Shown here piece after piece: positions 9,378 through 17,328 of a stretch of 64,000 bases of DNA; the first letter of the stretch is position 1; every line of letters starts with the position of its first letter. Source of the stretch: Companilactobacillus futsaii JCM 17355 (GTDB taxonomy: Bacteria; Bacillota; Bacilli; Lactobacillales; Lactobacillaceae). Position numbers and translations under genes: made by a program. Below the pieces are notes generated by a model that was not told the origin of the DNA, made no database searches, and was given only the letters and a program-made list of their open reading frames with translations. The stretch lies in the NCBI RefSeq assembly GCF_001435505.1, contig NZ_AZDO01000140.1, positions 1 to 64,000 of the forward strand, in the 5' to 3' direction.

Positions 9378-10349
9378 ATGGCGAACTCAATTTGGAAAAA
9401 TTACCCTAAATTAGGGGAGAAATTGGATCTAACGACTGATTTCATTCATCAAGAAGTTAAGATTCAAAATCTAGATATTAGTAAAATGATTGTCGATTTA
9501 ACCTCAGGCGGGAAGATGTTACGTCCGGCATTTTTCTTGCTGTTCAGTGATTTTGGTACGACTAAGAGGACGACAAAGGAATTGATTCCTTTAGCAGCTT
9601 CAATTGAAATTTTGCATGTGGCAACTTTGATTCATGATGATGTAATTGATGACTCGCCGTTACGTCGTAATCGTCCTACGATTCATACTAAATATGGTCG
9701 TAGAAATGCTATTTATGCAGGGGATTATTTGTTTACGTTATATTTTGAATTGATTTCAAAAAATTTGCGTCATAATACAGATATTTTATTGAATGCCTTG
9801 AGTATGAAGAAGATTTTAGTTGGAGAGTTGGATCAAATGTTGATTAATTTCAACGTCGATGCAAATACCGATATGTATTTCAAAGAAATTTCTGGAAAAA
9901 CGGCTGAATTATTCAGTCTGAGTGCCAAAATGGGTGCTATTGTTAGCGATAGTAGTCAAGAAATCGTTGAACGTTGTCAAAACATTGGTCACGATATTGG
10001 CATGGCCTTTCAAATTATTGATGATATTTTGGATTTTAGCGCAACTTCTCAAACTGGCAAACCGGTTCACGAGGATTTAAAAAATGGGGTTTATTCATTA
10101 CCCTATATTTTAGGTTTAGAAGCCAAAAATCAGCGCTTAATTGAAGTTTTATCCAAAGATAAATTGAATGATAAAGATGATCGAATTGCTACACAGATCG
10201 TCTTAGATGATGGCTATTTAGATCAAGCTAAACAAGTTGCTCGTGAGTTTACTGATCGTGCTGTTGCAGAAATCGAAAAACTGCCTAAGTGTCATAATCA
10301 GACTATTTTAAAAAACGTTGTTAAGAAATTAAATAACCGAATCAAGTAA
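9378..10349 (+). CDS. Trans-polyprenyl diphosphate synthase (menaquinone side chain)
   Basis: A 323-residue isoprenyl chain-elongating enzyme. The first Asp-rich motif DDVID is at residues 87-91 and the second, DDILD, at 215-219. The residues ahead of the first motif are small (ATLIH), with no bulky aromatic at the chain-length floor positions, which fits a long C30-C40 product rather than farnesyl. The ATG at 9366 lies one base after GGGG and is too close, so the ATG at 9378 is preferred. The divergent MenA gene implies the product is the menaquinone tail. Confidence 0.88.
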   Translation: MANSIWKNYPKLGEKLDLTTDFIHQEVKIQNLDISKMIVDLTSGGKMLRPAFFLLFSDFGTTKRTTKELIPLAASIEILHVATLIHDDVIDDSPLRRNRPTIHTKYGRRNAIYAGDYLFTLYFELISKNLRHNTDILLNALSMKKILVGELDQMLINFNVDANTDMYFKEISGKTAELFSLSAKMGAIVSDSSQEIVERCQNIGHDIGMAFQIIDDILDFSATSQTGKPVHEDLKNGVYSLPYILGLEAKNQRLIEVLSKDKLNDKDDRIATQIVLDDGYLDQAKQVAREFTDRAVAEIEKLPKCHNQTILKNVVKKLNNRIK

Positions 10350-10350
10350 A

Positions 10351-10414
10351 AAAGGATATGTGGGTCTTTCTTAAGCTGCTACTACTAACTTAAGAAAGAC
10401 CCGACATATCCTTT
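10351..10414. terminator. Bidirectional terminator with repeat inserted in its loop
   Basis: An outer stem AAAGGATATGT (10351-10361) pairs with ACATATCCTTT (10404-10414) and is followed by a T-run on both strands. It serves the convergent polyprenyl synthase and cydC genes. The loop is occupied by a 41-base perfect inverted repeat, described separately. Confidence 0.85.
10362..10402. repeat. Miniature terminal-inverted-repeat pair (41 bp)
   Basis: GGGTCTTTCTTAAG, a 13-base spacer and the exact complement CTTAAGAAAGACCC. The arm matches the end of repeat copy C (GGTTCTTTCTTAAG) in 13 of 14 positions. It looks like a fully internally deleted member of the dispersed family, sitting in a terminator loop. 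Confidence 0.7.
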
Positions 10415-10434
10415 TTATTGTAACGTTATAACGA

Positions 10435-12174
10435 TTATAATCCTTGGTCCATCTGATATAGTTCTTTAAAATGCTCATTCGATTGATAAAGGTCTTTAGG
10501 GGCACCTTGCATTTCAACTCTTTCACTATTCATGAAGACGACTTTATCAACATGGTTAACCCCTTGTAAGTGGTGGGTTACCCAGATGATAGTTTTATCT
10601 TTTAATACAGAGAAGAAAGTCTTTAACAGGTCATTTTCAGTAATTGGATCAAGTCCAACAGTTGGTTCATCTAGTAGGACAATAGGAGCATCCTGCAAAA
10701 GAATTCTAGCTAGAGCAATTCTTTCCTGTTCGCCACCAGAGAATCTAGAACCATTTTCGCCGACTAAGGTGTTGTACTTGTCAGGCAAGGATTCTACTAA
10801 ATCTTTTAAACCGACACGTTCTAGGGCTTGTTTAACCTCAACGTCAGACTTGCCTTCGTTTCCTAATCTGACGTTATTCATCAAAGTAGTATTAAAAAGA
10901 AATGGCTTTTGATTCAAGACGGAGAAGAGCTTTTGACGATGTTCTTGAATTTGGGCGATATCATAATCGTTGATCTTAATTTGTCCAGCAGTTGGTGTGA
11001 GATCTCCTAAAATCAATTGCAAAATAGTTGTTTTACCAATTCCACTAGGGCCCAATAGTGCTAATTTTTCACCTTTATGAATTGTCTGTGAGAAATTCTT
11101 AATTAAAATCGGTGAGTCGGTGTCATATTCAAAAGAAACTTTGTCTAGAGTCAAGCTCTTAAAGGCATTAGGAGCTAAATCGACTTGTGATGGTAAATTA
11201 CTTTCGACCGGTTTAATGGTGTTTAAACGTTGAATTGAATCCTTATAGAGTGGCCATTCTTCAAAGCCTTGACTGACAGGAATAATAGCATCCGAAAGTG
11301 GAAAAATAGCCAAAACTACTGCAGAGACAAAGTTAGCTTGTTCTTGACCATTAGTCATAGTTAAGTTAGTGAAAATCAAAAAACAAATTGCTAAAGCAGC
11401 GAAAATCAATTGTAACCCGAAATCACGATTGCGGCGAAAAGCTTTTGATTTTAATTTCGATTGATCAAGATTTTGAATATTATTAGAAGTCAAGTTTTGA
11501 AAATCGTTTTTACGACCGGAAATGACCCAATCGTCAACACCTAAAATATTGTCGGTCAATTGGATGTAGAGATTACTTTTGACTTCTTTTTGATAAGCTC
11601 GCCGAGCACTTTCAATTGAGACTGAAAATAATGGTACTAAGAAAACTTCAATGAATAGCAATAAGAAGACGAAAAATCCAAAAGCAGGATTGAAGATCCC
11701 TAAGGCAAGTGAACCAATAATGGTTAATAAGTAACCAATAACGGCTGGGAAAATAGTCCTTAAATAAAGATTTTGTAAATGAGAAATATCTTCAGATAAC
11801 AATCCCATGATGTCACCAGTTTTATGATGTTCATTGAAAAATGAAGCGTCGCTTTCCAAAGTTTTATAAAGACGGGTTCTTAAATCAGAAGTAACACGTA
11901 AGACCCAATTGTGACTCTTTAGACGTTCGATATATTTGAAGACTGGACGACCGATACCAAAGGCTCTAGTTAGAAGGATAGGAACGTAAATCAGTAAGAT
12001 ATTGACTGGATGAGTGGCGGCTTTATCAATTGTATAACCGGAAGTAAACATCAAAGCTCCGGCACAAAATGACGTCAATAATCCTAAAGTCAAAGCAGTG
12101 ATCAACAAACCTTTATATTGTTTGATATATGGTTTGACCCAGGTATCATGTTTGAATGTTTTGAAGAAATTCAT
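10435..12174 (-). CDS. cydC: CydC, ABC exporter subunit for cytochrome bd assembly
   Basis: A 579-residue fused membrane/ATPase half-transporter. Six membrane helices fill the first 310 residues. The ATPase domain has Walker A LLGPSGIGKTT, signature RFSGGEQERIALAR and Walker B IVLLDEPTVGLD. With CydD it forms the heterodimer needed for mature cytochrome bd (thiol/heme-linked export). Its ATG overlaps the CydD stop by 4 bases (ATGA), indicating translational coupling. It is the last gene of cydABCD and ends at a hairpin terminator. Confidence 0.93.
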   Translation of the reverse strand: MNFFKTFKHDTWVKPYIKQYKGLLITALTLGLLTSFCAGALMFTSGYTIDKAATHPVNILLIYVPILLTRAFGIGRPVFKYIERLKSHNWVLRVTSDLRTRLYKTLESDASFFNEHHKTGDIMGLLSEDISHLQNLYLRTIFPAVIGYLLTIIGSLALGIFNPAFGFFVFLLLFIEVFLVPLFSVSIESARRAYQKEVKSNLYIQLTDNILGVDDWVISGRKNDFQNLTSNNIQNLDQSKLKSKAFRRNRDFGLQLIFAALAICFLIFTNLTMTNGQEQANFVSAVVLAIFPLSDAIIPVSQGFEEWPLYKDSIQRLNTIKPVESNLPSQVDLAPNAFKSLTLDKVSFEYDTDSPILIKNFSQTIHKGEKLALLGPSGIGKTTILQLILGDLTPTAGQIKINDYDIAQIQEHRQKLFSVLNQKPFLFNTTLMNNVRLGNEGKSDVEVKQALERVGLKDLVESLPDKYNTLVGENGSRFSGGEQERIALARILLQDAPIVLLDEPTVGLDPITENDLLKTFFSVLKDKTIIWVTHHLQGVNHVDKVVFMNSERVEMQGAPKDLYQSNEHFKELYQMDQGL

Positions 12175-13904
12175 AGTTGATCACCTCGCATATTTTTGAT
12201 TAATTGGGTGAAAGCACCGTTATGGTCTTGAAGTTGATCTGGCGTGCCTTGTTCAACGATAGTGCCATTATCCATAACGATGACATAATCCATTTCTTTG
12301 ATCCAATGCAATCTGTGGGTAGCGAAAATAACTAAATGATTTTGGAATAGCTTTTCCATTGGCTTTTTCAAAGCATATTCAGTTTCAATATCCAAATGAG
12401 CTGTTGGTTCATCAAAGATTAAAACGTGACGATCATCAGCCAAGAAAGCACGAGCAAGCATGATACGTTGCTGTTGACCACCAGAGATTCCACGGCCACC
12501 TTCACCGATCTTCGTTTGATAACCGTCAGTTAAAGTATCGATGAATTCTTGTAAACCAGCTTGTTTAGCGGCATCTTTAATTTCATCCATTGAAGCTTTA
12601 GGACGGTAAAAGGCGATGTTTTCAGCAATTGAACCAGCGAATAGATAAGGTGATTGTGGTAAGAAAGTAAGCTTTTTTTGCCAATTTTCTTGTTTAAAGT
12701 TAGGAACTTTTTGGTGATTAATTTGGATGTCAGCTTGGTTAGGAACTAAGAAACCACCGATAGTTCTAATTAAAGTTGTTTTACCAGAGCCGGATTTGCC
12801 AATGACACCAACTTTTTGATAACCATTTAATTTCAAATTATCAATATCAAGACTAACTGCATCGTTACCAACGCCTTGATAAGTGAATTGTAAGTTGTTG
12901 ATCGTAACGTTGGAATCTTTATCCCAAGTGAAGTCTTCTAGTTGATTGGCTTCCTTAGTATCTGGACGTTCCAAGATATCAAAAATAGAATTTAGAGCAT
13001 TCTTACCATTCAAAGTAGCATGATAATCGTTAGAGAAATCTCTCAAAGGTAAAAAGTATTCAGGAGCTAAGATCAAAGTGACCAAGGCAGGGAAGAGCGG
13101 AAAACTGTTGTTAATGAGCCCTAAACCTAGGAATACGGCCAAAATAGCGATTCCTAATGTAGTCAGCCAGTCGAGAGCAAAAGTCGATAAGATGGCAATT
13201 CTAAGCGTATTCATAGTTCTTCTGCGATACTCGTCACTGACAGTATAGATATTTTTAGCATAGCGCTTACTTAGACCCAACATTTTTAACGTCGGTAAGC
13301 CTCTTAAAGCATCTAAGAAGTGATTGGAAAGAATCGTATACTGTTTGTATTGGGCATCAGCCTTAGCCTGAGCAGCGAGCCCTAAAATTATCATAAATAA
13401 GATAACTAATGGCACGATGATGGTCAAAGTTATTCCTGAAGCAATATTTTGCGTGTAAATGTAAATCAATAAAACTGGTGGAATGATCGACATGTTCATT
13501 AACTTAGTAAAAATTAATTTGAAATAATTTTCTACCAAGTCGATACCGTCAAGAGAAGAAGTGACTAAATTACCAGTTCCTTCTTCAGAGATCATCTCAG
13601 GACCAGCATTGTAAACCTTGTCTAATAAACGTCTACGAATATCTTCGGACGTTTTACTGGCAAATTTTTCAACGATTTTAGTATTAATTAAATTGAATAA
13701 ATGTCGTAGAACAAAAGATGCTGCAAACAAGAGCATCGGATTGATGATTGATTGAAGAGGCTTTTGTTCCCACGAATTTACGAGTGCTTCTGCTAAATAC
13801 TTACCTTGGAATAAAACAACAAATGCTTGCAAGAGAGTTAATCCTGCAAGCATTTGAAGAAGTTTTTTTGTTCCAGGTAAGCGAAATAAACGCTTATCTA
13901 TCAT
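12171..13904 (-). CDS. cydD: CydD, ABC exporter subunit for cytochrome bd assembly
   Basis: A 577-residue half-transporter, partner of CydC. It has N-terminal membrane helices, then Walker A GKSGSGKTTLI, signature GISGGQQQRIMLAR and Walker B VLIFDEPTAHLD. The frame stays open for 32 more codons upstream, but the ATG at 13904 overlaps the cydB stop as TAATG and gives the canonical MIDKRLFRLPG start, so the longer form is rejected. Third gene of the cyd operon. Confidence 0.93.
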   Translation of the reverse strand: MIDKRLFRLPGTKKLLQMLAGLTLLQAFVVLFQGKYLAEALVNSWEQKPLQSIINPMLLFAASFVLRHLFNLINTKIVEKFASKTSEDIRRRLLDKVYNAGPEMISEEGTGNLVTSSLDGIDLVENYFKLIFTKLMNMSIIPPVLLIYIYTQNIASGITLTIIVPLVILFMIILGLAAQAKADAQYKQYTILSNHFLDALRGLPTLKMLGLSKRYAKNIYTVSDEYRRRTMNTLRIAILSTFALDWLTTLGIAILAVFLGLGLINNSFPLFPALVTLILAPEYFLPLRDFSNDYHATLNGKNALNSIFDILERPDTKEANQLEDFTWDKDSNVTINNLQFTYQGVGNDAVSLDIDNLKLNGYQKVGVIGKSGSGKTTLIRTIGGFLVPNQADIQINHQKVPNFKQENWQKKLTFLPQSPYLFAGSIAENIAFYRPKASMDEIKDAAKQAGLQEFIDTLTDGYQTKIGEGGRGISGGQQQRIMLARAFLADDRHVLIFDEPTAHLDIETEYALKKPMEKLFQNHLVIFATHRLHWIKEMDYVIVMDNGTIVEQGTPDQLQDHNGAFTQLIKNMRGDQL

Positions 13905-14917
13905 TAGTATTTCACCGTATTCTCTCTTGGATTTATTCTCTTTGTGAATAGAGAGTATGACCAAATGAAGTAAATAGCTACAATTGGTACCAAGATACAT
14001 GCAACAATCGTCATAATCGTCAAAGTATATGGTGAATTAGCAGCATCTTTGATCAAAATACTGTGAGCTGGATTAGTAGCAATCATAACACGTGGGAATA
14101 GTCCGTTGAACAATAAAACGATGACCATACTTAGTGCTAAACCACTACCAGCAAAGCTCCATCCCTCTCTGTTCTTTAGGACTCCATAGTAACCTAATAA
14201 GGAGAACAAAACAATTAGTAGAGTGATGATTAGAGATGAGAAGAATCTCTTAGTAAAGAAGTCAGTTTGCAAGAATACTAAAACAGCAAAGACAACTTCA
14301 CCGAGGAACAAAATTGGATAAAGGATTTGATTTAATTTACGAGCACGATCGCGTAATGGACCTTCAATTCTTAAGCGAATGAAGTTTAAACCATGGACTA
14401 ACGAAAGTAATACTCCGGCAACTCCTCCGACAATCGACAATAAGTTGACGACATCAAAGAATTTAGGGAACGCATTACCTGCAGCATCCATTGGGATACC
14501 TTGAACCATACTCAAAAGAATCATACAAAGGAAAAACGGTGGAATGATACTACCGGCAAAAAATGCCCACATCCAAAGATTTTTCCCAGTTCTAGTTTCA
14601 GCGTGTTTGTGGAACTCGAAGGAAACTCCACGAAGAATCAAACCGACTAAAACTAACAAGAATAAAATGTAATAACCAGAGAACAATGATGCGTACCACA
14701 TTGGTAAGGAAGCAAACATTGCACCACCAGCTGTAACTAACCAAGTTTCGTTACCGTCCCAGTGAGGACCGATAGTTGACATGATGGCAGTTCTTTCTAA
14801 GTCATCTTTAGCGAGAAACCTCGTTGCCATTCCAACACCGAAGTCGAAACCTTCAAGAAATAGGAAAATGGCAAATAATAATCCGATTAAGATAAACCAC
14901 AGTGTGCTGAGTGTCAT
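13904..14917 (-). CDS. cydB: Cytochrome bd ubiquinol/menaquinol oxidase subunit II
   Basis: A 337-residue membrane subunit with eight or nine helices. It starts MTLSTLWFILIGLLF and contains the typical FDFGVGMATRFLAKDD segment, which continues into GPHWDGNETWLV, a CydB signature. It pairs with CydA to form the oxygen-reducing bd oxidase. Its ATG overlaps the cydA stop by 4 bases and its stop overlaps the cydD start by one. Confidence 0.95.
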   Translation of the reverse strand: MTLSTLWFILIGLLFAIFLFLEGFDFGVGMATRFLAKDDLERTAIMSTIGPHWDGNETWLVTAGGAMFASLPMWYASLFSGYYILFLLVLVGLILRGVSFEFHKHAETRTGKNLWMWAFFAGSIIPPFFLCMILLSMVQGIPMDAAGNAFPKFFDVVNLLSIVGGVAGVLLSLVHGLNFIRLRIEGPLRDRARKLNQILYPILFLGEVVFAVLVFLQTDFFTKRFFSSLIITLLIVLFSLLGYYGVLKNREGWSFAGSGLALSMVIVLLFNGLFPRVMIATNPAHSILIKDAANSPYTLTIMTIVACILVPIVAIYFIWSYSLFTKRINPRENTVKY

Positions 14918-16356
14918 TGTCCGAAGGCCTCCTTTGCAAATGGATCGACGTTTTGTTTGGAGTCAGCTTCTTCAAAGTATGGACCGTGATGAAGTGTTTG
15001 TCTGCAATACCAAACCATGACGCCACCCAATAGAGTAAAGAGCAAGAAGTAAATAATATTACTGAATAATAGACTAGCAACGGTTGAAGTAGGTGAAACA
15101 GCTTGAGCAATTGTGAATAGTCCATAAACGATCCAAGGATAACGACCGAATTCAGTAATGAACCAACCGGCAGAATTACCGATAAATGGAAGCCAGATAC
15201 TGAGTCCTAAAACAACTAGCATCCACTTGTGATTTTCAATAGTATCTTTTTTCTTTCTAGAGAAAATCAAACCGACTAGAGCAACCAGCATAACTAGAGC
15301 ATCGATTCCAGTCATCACTCTGAAACTCCAGAATAGAGTCTTAGGTGGAACGTAGTAGTTCATATCTTTTCCAAACTTATTATCATACTTAGCATGAAGT
15401 TCTTTATTGATGGTATTCATACCTTTAACAGAACCACTAAGTTTGTGATAAGCCAAAATACTCAAGACACCTGGAACTTCAATTTTACCGCTAGCCTTGT
15501 GATCTTTAGCATCAATTAATTCAACAACTGTCCAAGGAGCGGGATCTTTAGTGTCCTCATAAATACCTTCAGTTGCAGCAAATTTCATTGGTTGATCTTT
15601 GATAATTTGTTGTGTCTGTAAATCTCCGGCACCAGCTGAAGCAATGGCAAAAATCAAACTTGCCCAAAGTCCAAAACGTAGAGAAGTTTTGAAGAAGTGA
15701 TTTTCGTCTTTCTTTTTACGTAACAATCCCCAAGCACTCATACCAGCAATGACAACTGCAGCTGTCATAAAGGCGGCGAGGATAACGTGAGGGAAGACTT
15801 TCCATAATTGAGGATTGGCAACAACTGCGCCAAAATCAGTCAATTGGATTCTTCCAGTTGTGTTGTTGATCTTGAAACCTGTGGGATGTTGCATGAAACT
15901 ATTGGCAGCTAAAATCCAAATAGCGGATAGCATTGTACCAATTGAAGTCATCCAAATCATAAAGGCGTGAACACCTGGTTTGAAACGATCCCAAGTGAAC
16001 ATCCAAATCCCGATAAAGACGGATTCAATGAAGAATGCTAATAAAGCCTCAATAGCAAGTGGAGCACCGAATACATCACCCATGAAACGTGAGTACTCAG
16101 ACCAATTCATACCGAACTGGAATTCTTGAATAATACCTGTAACAATACCTACAGCAAAACTCAAAAGAAAGATTTTCCCCCAGAACTTTGCCATATCTAG
16201 GTAAACTTTGTCTTTTTTGACGGCGTAGATAGTTTCCATGATAGCGACTAAAAATCCCATTCCGATTGAAAATGGAACAAAGAAGAAATGGAAGACGGTC
16301 GTCATTGCAAATTGGAAACGTGCCAAAGAGACAATACTTAAACCAACACCAAGCAT
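14914..16356 (-). CDS. cydA: Cytochrome bd oxidase subunit I
   Basis: A 480-residue quinol-oxidising, heme-bearing subunit. SLARFQFAMTTVFHFFF near the N-terminus holds the conserved high-spin heme His, and GRYPWIVYGLF near the C-terminus is the family's GRxPW motif. The frame is open for 46 further codons upstream, but a perfect AAGGAGG at 16366-16372 lies 9 bases from the ATG at 16356, so this start is firm. It is the first gene of a four-gene operon whose junctions all overlap. LAB need exogenous heme for this enzyme; nothing here suggests heme synthesis. Confidence 0.96.
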   Translation of the reverse strand: MLGVGLSIVSLARFQFAMTTVFHFFFVPFSIGMGFLVAIMETIYAVKKDKVYLDMAKFWGKIFLLSFAVGIVTGIIQEFQFGMNWSEYSRFMGDVFGAPLAIEALLAFFIESVFIGIWMFTWDRFKPGVHAFMIWMTSIGTMLSAIWILAANSFMQHPTGFKINNTTGRIQLTDFGAVVANPQLWKVFPHVILAAFMTAAVVIAGMSAWGLLRKKKDENHFFKTSLRFGLWASLIFAIASAGAGDLQTQQIIKDQPMKFAATEGIYEDTKDPAPWTVVELIDAKDHKASGKIEVPGVLSILAYHKLSGSVKGMNTINKELHAKYDNKFGKDMNYYVPPKTLFWSFRVMTGIDALVMLVALVGLIFSRKKKDTIENHKWMLVVLGLSIWLPFIGNSAGWFITEFGRYPWIVYGLFTIAQAVSPTSTVASLLFSNIIYFLLFTLLGGVMVWYCRQTLHHGPYFEEADSKQNVDPFAKEAFGQ

Positions 16357-16405
16357 GGTCAATAACCTCCTTAAAAACATAAATTTAAACCCAATATATG
16401 AATTT

Positions 16406-16434
16406 ATCATATGATTAATTACTTGCTTAATCAA
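16406..16434 (-). promoter_or_regulatory. Promoter of cydABCD with inverted repeat in the spacer
   Basis: On the minus strand, TTGATT (16434-16429), a 17-base spacer and TATGAT (16411-16406) give a good vegetative promoter about 44 bases ahead of cydA. A perfect inverted repeat TGATTAA-N8-TTAATCA (16412-16433) fills the spacer and touches both boxes, a natural place for a repressor. It is not the Rex consensus TTGTGAA-N4-TTCACAA. The rest of the 415-base gap to 16772 holds only the palindrome at 16663 and AT-rich sequence. Confidence 0.65.
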
Positions 16435-16662
16435 TAAATTTGACTTAAAAAAGCGGTAACAGCCTTGATATAACTGAATTGCATAAAACTTCACAAAATA
16501 AAAAATATTATGAATAACAATTAATTAATCATCAATACATAAAATGATAATTCTATATTACTTATACTTAAATATACCGCTTTCAGAATCTTCTGCTTGT
16601 CAGATTTGAAAAAGAAAATTTACAAAAGGTAAGTGGTATCTTTAATTTAGGAACAATTTACT

Positions 16663-16677
16663 TATAACGGCGTTATA
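16663..16677. promoter_or_regulatory. 15-base palindrome upstream of XRE gene
   Basis: TATAACG-G-CGTTATA is a perfect odd palindrome between the divergent cydA and XRE genes. A related sequence (TATAGCG-G-CGTTATG) lies upstream of the membrane MerR gene at 26629. It may be an operator, but the cognate factor is unknown. Confidence 0.4.
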
Positions 16678-16771
16678 GACCCAAAAATAGGTAATTAGAA
16701 ACGGATTGGATGGTTAATTTTCTCCAAATCTAATATAAATAAACTAAGCAATGTGAAAGTGAGCAAGAAAA

Positions 16772-17221
16772 ATGGAATTGAATCAGATTTTAAGAAAGAA
16801 ACGTCAGGAATATCATTTGACCCAAGAGCAGTTGGCGGAAAAGTTGTATGTTTCGTCGAAAACTGTCTCAAATTGGGAAACTGGTAAAACTTTTCCTGAT
16901 ATTAATAGTCTGATTCGTTTATCGAAGCTCTATCACATTTCTTTAGATAATTTATTGGTGGAGGGATCTGATATTGTGAGAGATATTGATAAGAAAACAC
17001 GCTTGATGACTTTAAAAAGGTACATGTGGTTACCTAGTATTTTAAATTTGATTTTGATATTAGTTGTTTCTCAGCAAAGGCTTTTGGGAAAATTATCAAA
17101 TATTGGTACAGGCTTGATTTTGGTAAGTATTGCCTTGAATTCGGGAATATTGATTTATTTTAATAGAGAAGTTAAACAAGAAGAACAAACGACTGAGGTA
17201 TCTACACAACCTAATGAGTAA
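16772..17221 (+). CDS. Membrane-linked XRE family regulator, C-terminus interrupted
   Basis: A 149-residue protein with an N-terminal XRE helix-turn-helix (residues 5-60, including LTQEQLAEKLYVSSKTVSNW) and two hydrophobic helices at about 84-105 and 113-130. Such one-component membrane XRE proteins are common in lactobacilli. The reading frame continues past the TAA stop for 23 codons that encode one more typical membrane helix ending in two lysines. The gene therefore looks shortened by a nonsense change. The ribosome site is weak (GTGAG). Confidence 0.75.
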   Translation: MELNQILRKKRQEYHLTQEQLAEKLYVSSKTVSNWETGKTFPDINSLIRLSKLYHISLDNLLVEGSDIVRDIDKKTRLMTLKRYMWLPSILNLILILVVSQQRLLGKLSNIGTGLILVSIALNSGILIYFNREVKQEEQTTEVSTQPNE

Positions 17222-17293
17222 GTACGAGGCTTCTTATTATTTGTAGTCTTATTTGTTGGCTCAATGATAGTTGGATATTTGATGAAAAAATAA
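17222..17293 (+). other. In-frame continuation of the XRE gene after its stop
   Basis: Directly after TAA at 17219-17221 the same frame reads VRGFLLFVVLFVGSMIVGY and then LMKK before a second TAA, a well-formed membrane helix with a positive end. It has no start codon or ribosome site of its own near its beginning. It is either a remnant of the ancestral C-terminus or a read-through product. Confidence 0.6.
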
Positions 17294-17324
17294 AAGGACA
17301 AACGCATTCGCGTTTGTCCTTTTT
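17292..17324. terminator. Bidirectional intrinsic terminator
   Basis: AAAAGGACAAACGC, an ATTC loop and the exact complement, then a T-run on each strand. It sits between the convergent XRE gene and the Asn/Gln-rich protein gene. Confidence 0.92.
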
Positions 17325-17328
17325 GAGA

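Noticed and set aside
13905..14000. Longer CydD start inside cydB
   Set aside because: TAATG coupling at the cydB stop and the family N-terminus favour the ATG at 13904.
16357..16494. Longer CydA start, 46 codons upstream
   Set aside because: A perfect AAGGAGG lies 9 bases from the ATG at 16356, the added segment is not CydA-like, and the promoter falls inside it.
16480..16500. A single Rex-like half-site (TTGTGAA on the minus strand) upstream of cydA
   Set aside because: No second half-site at the right spacing and it lies well upstream of the promoter.
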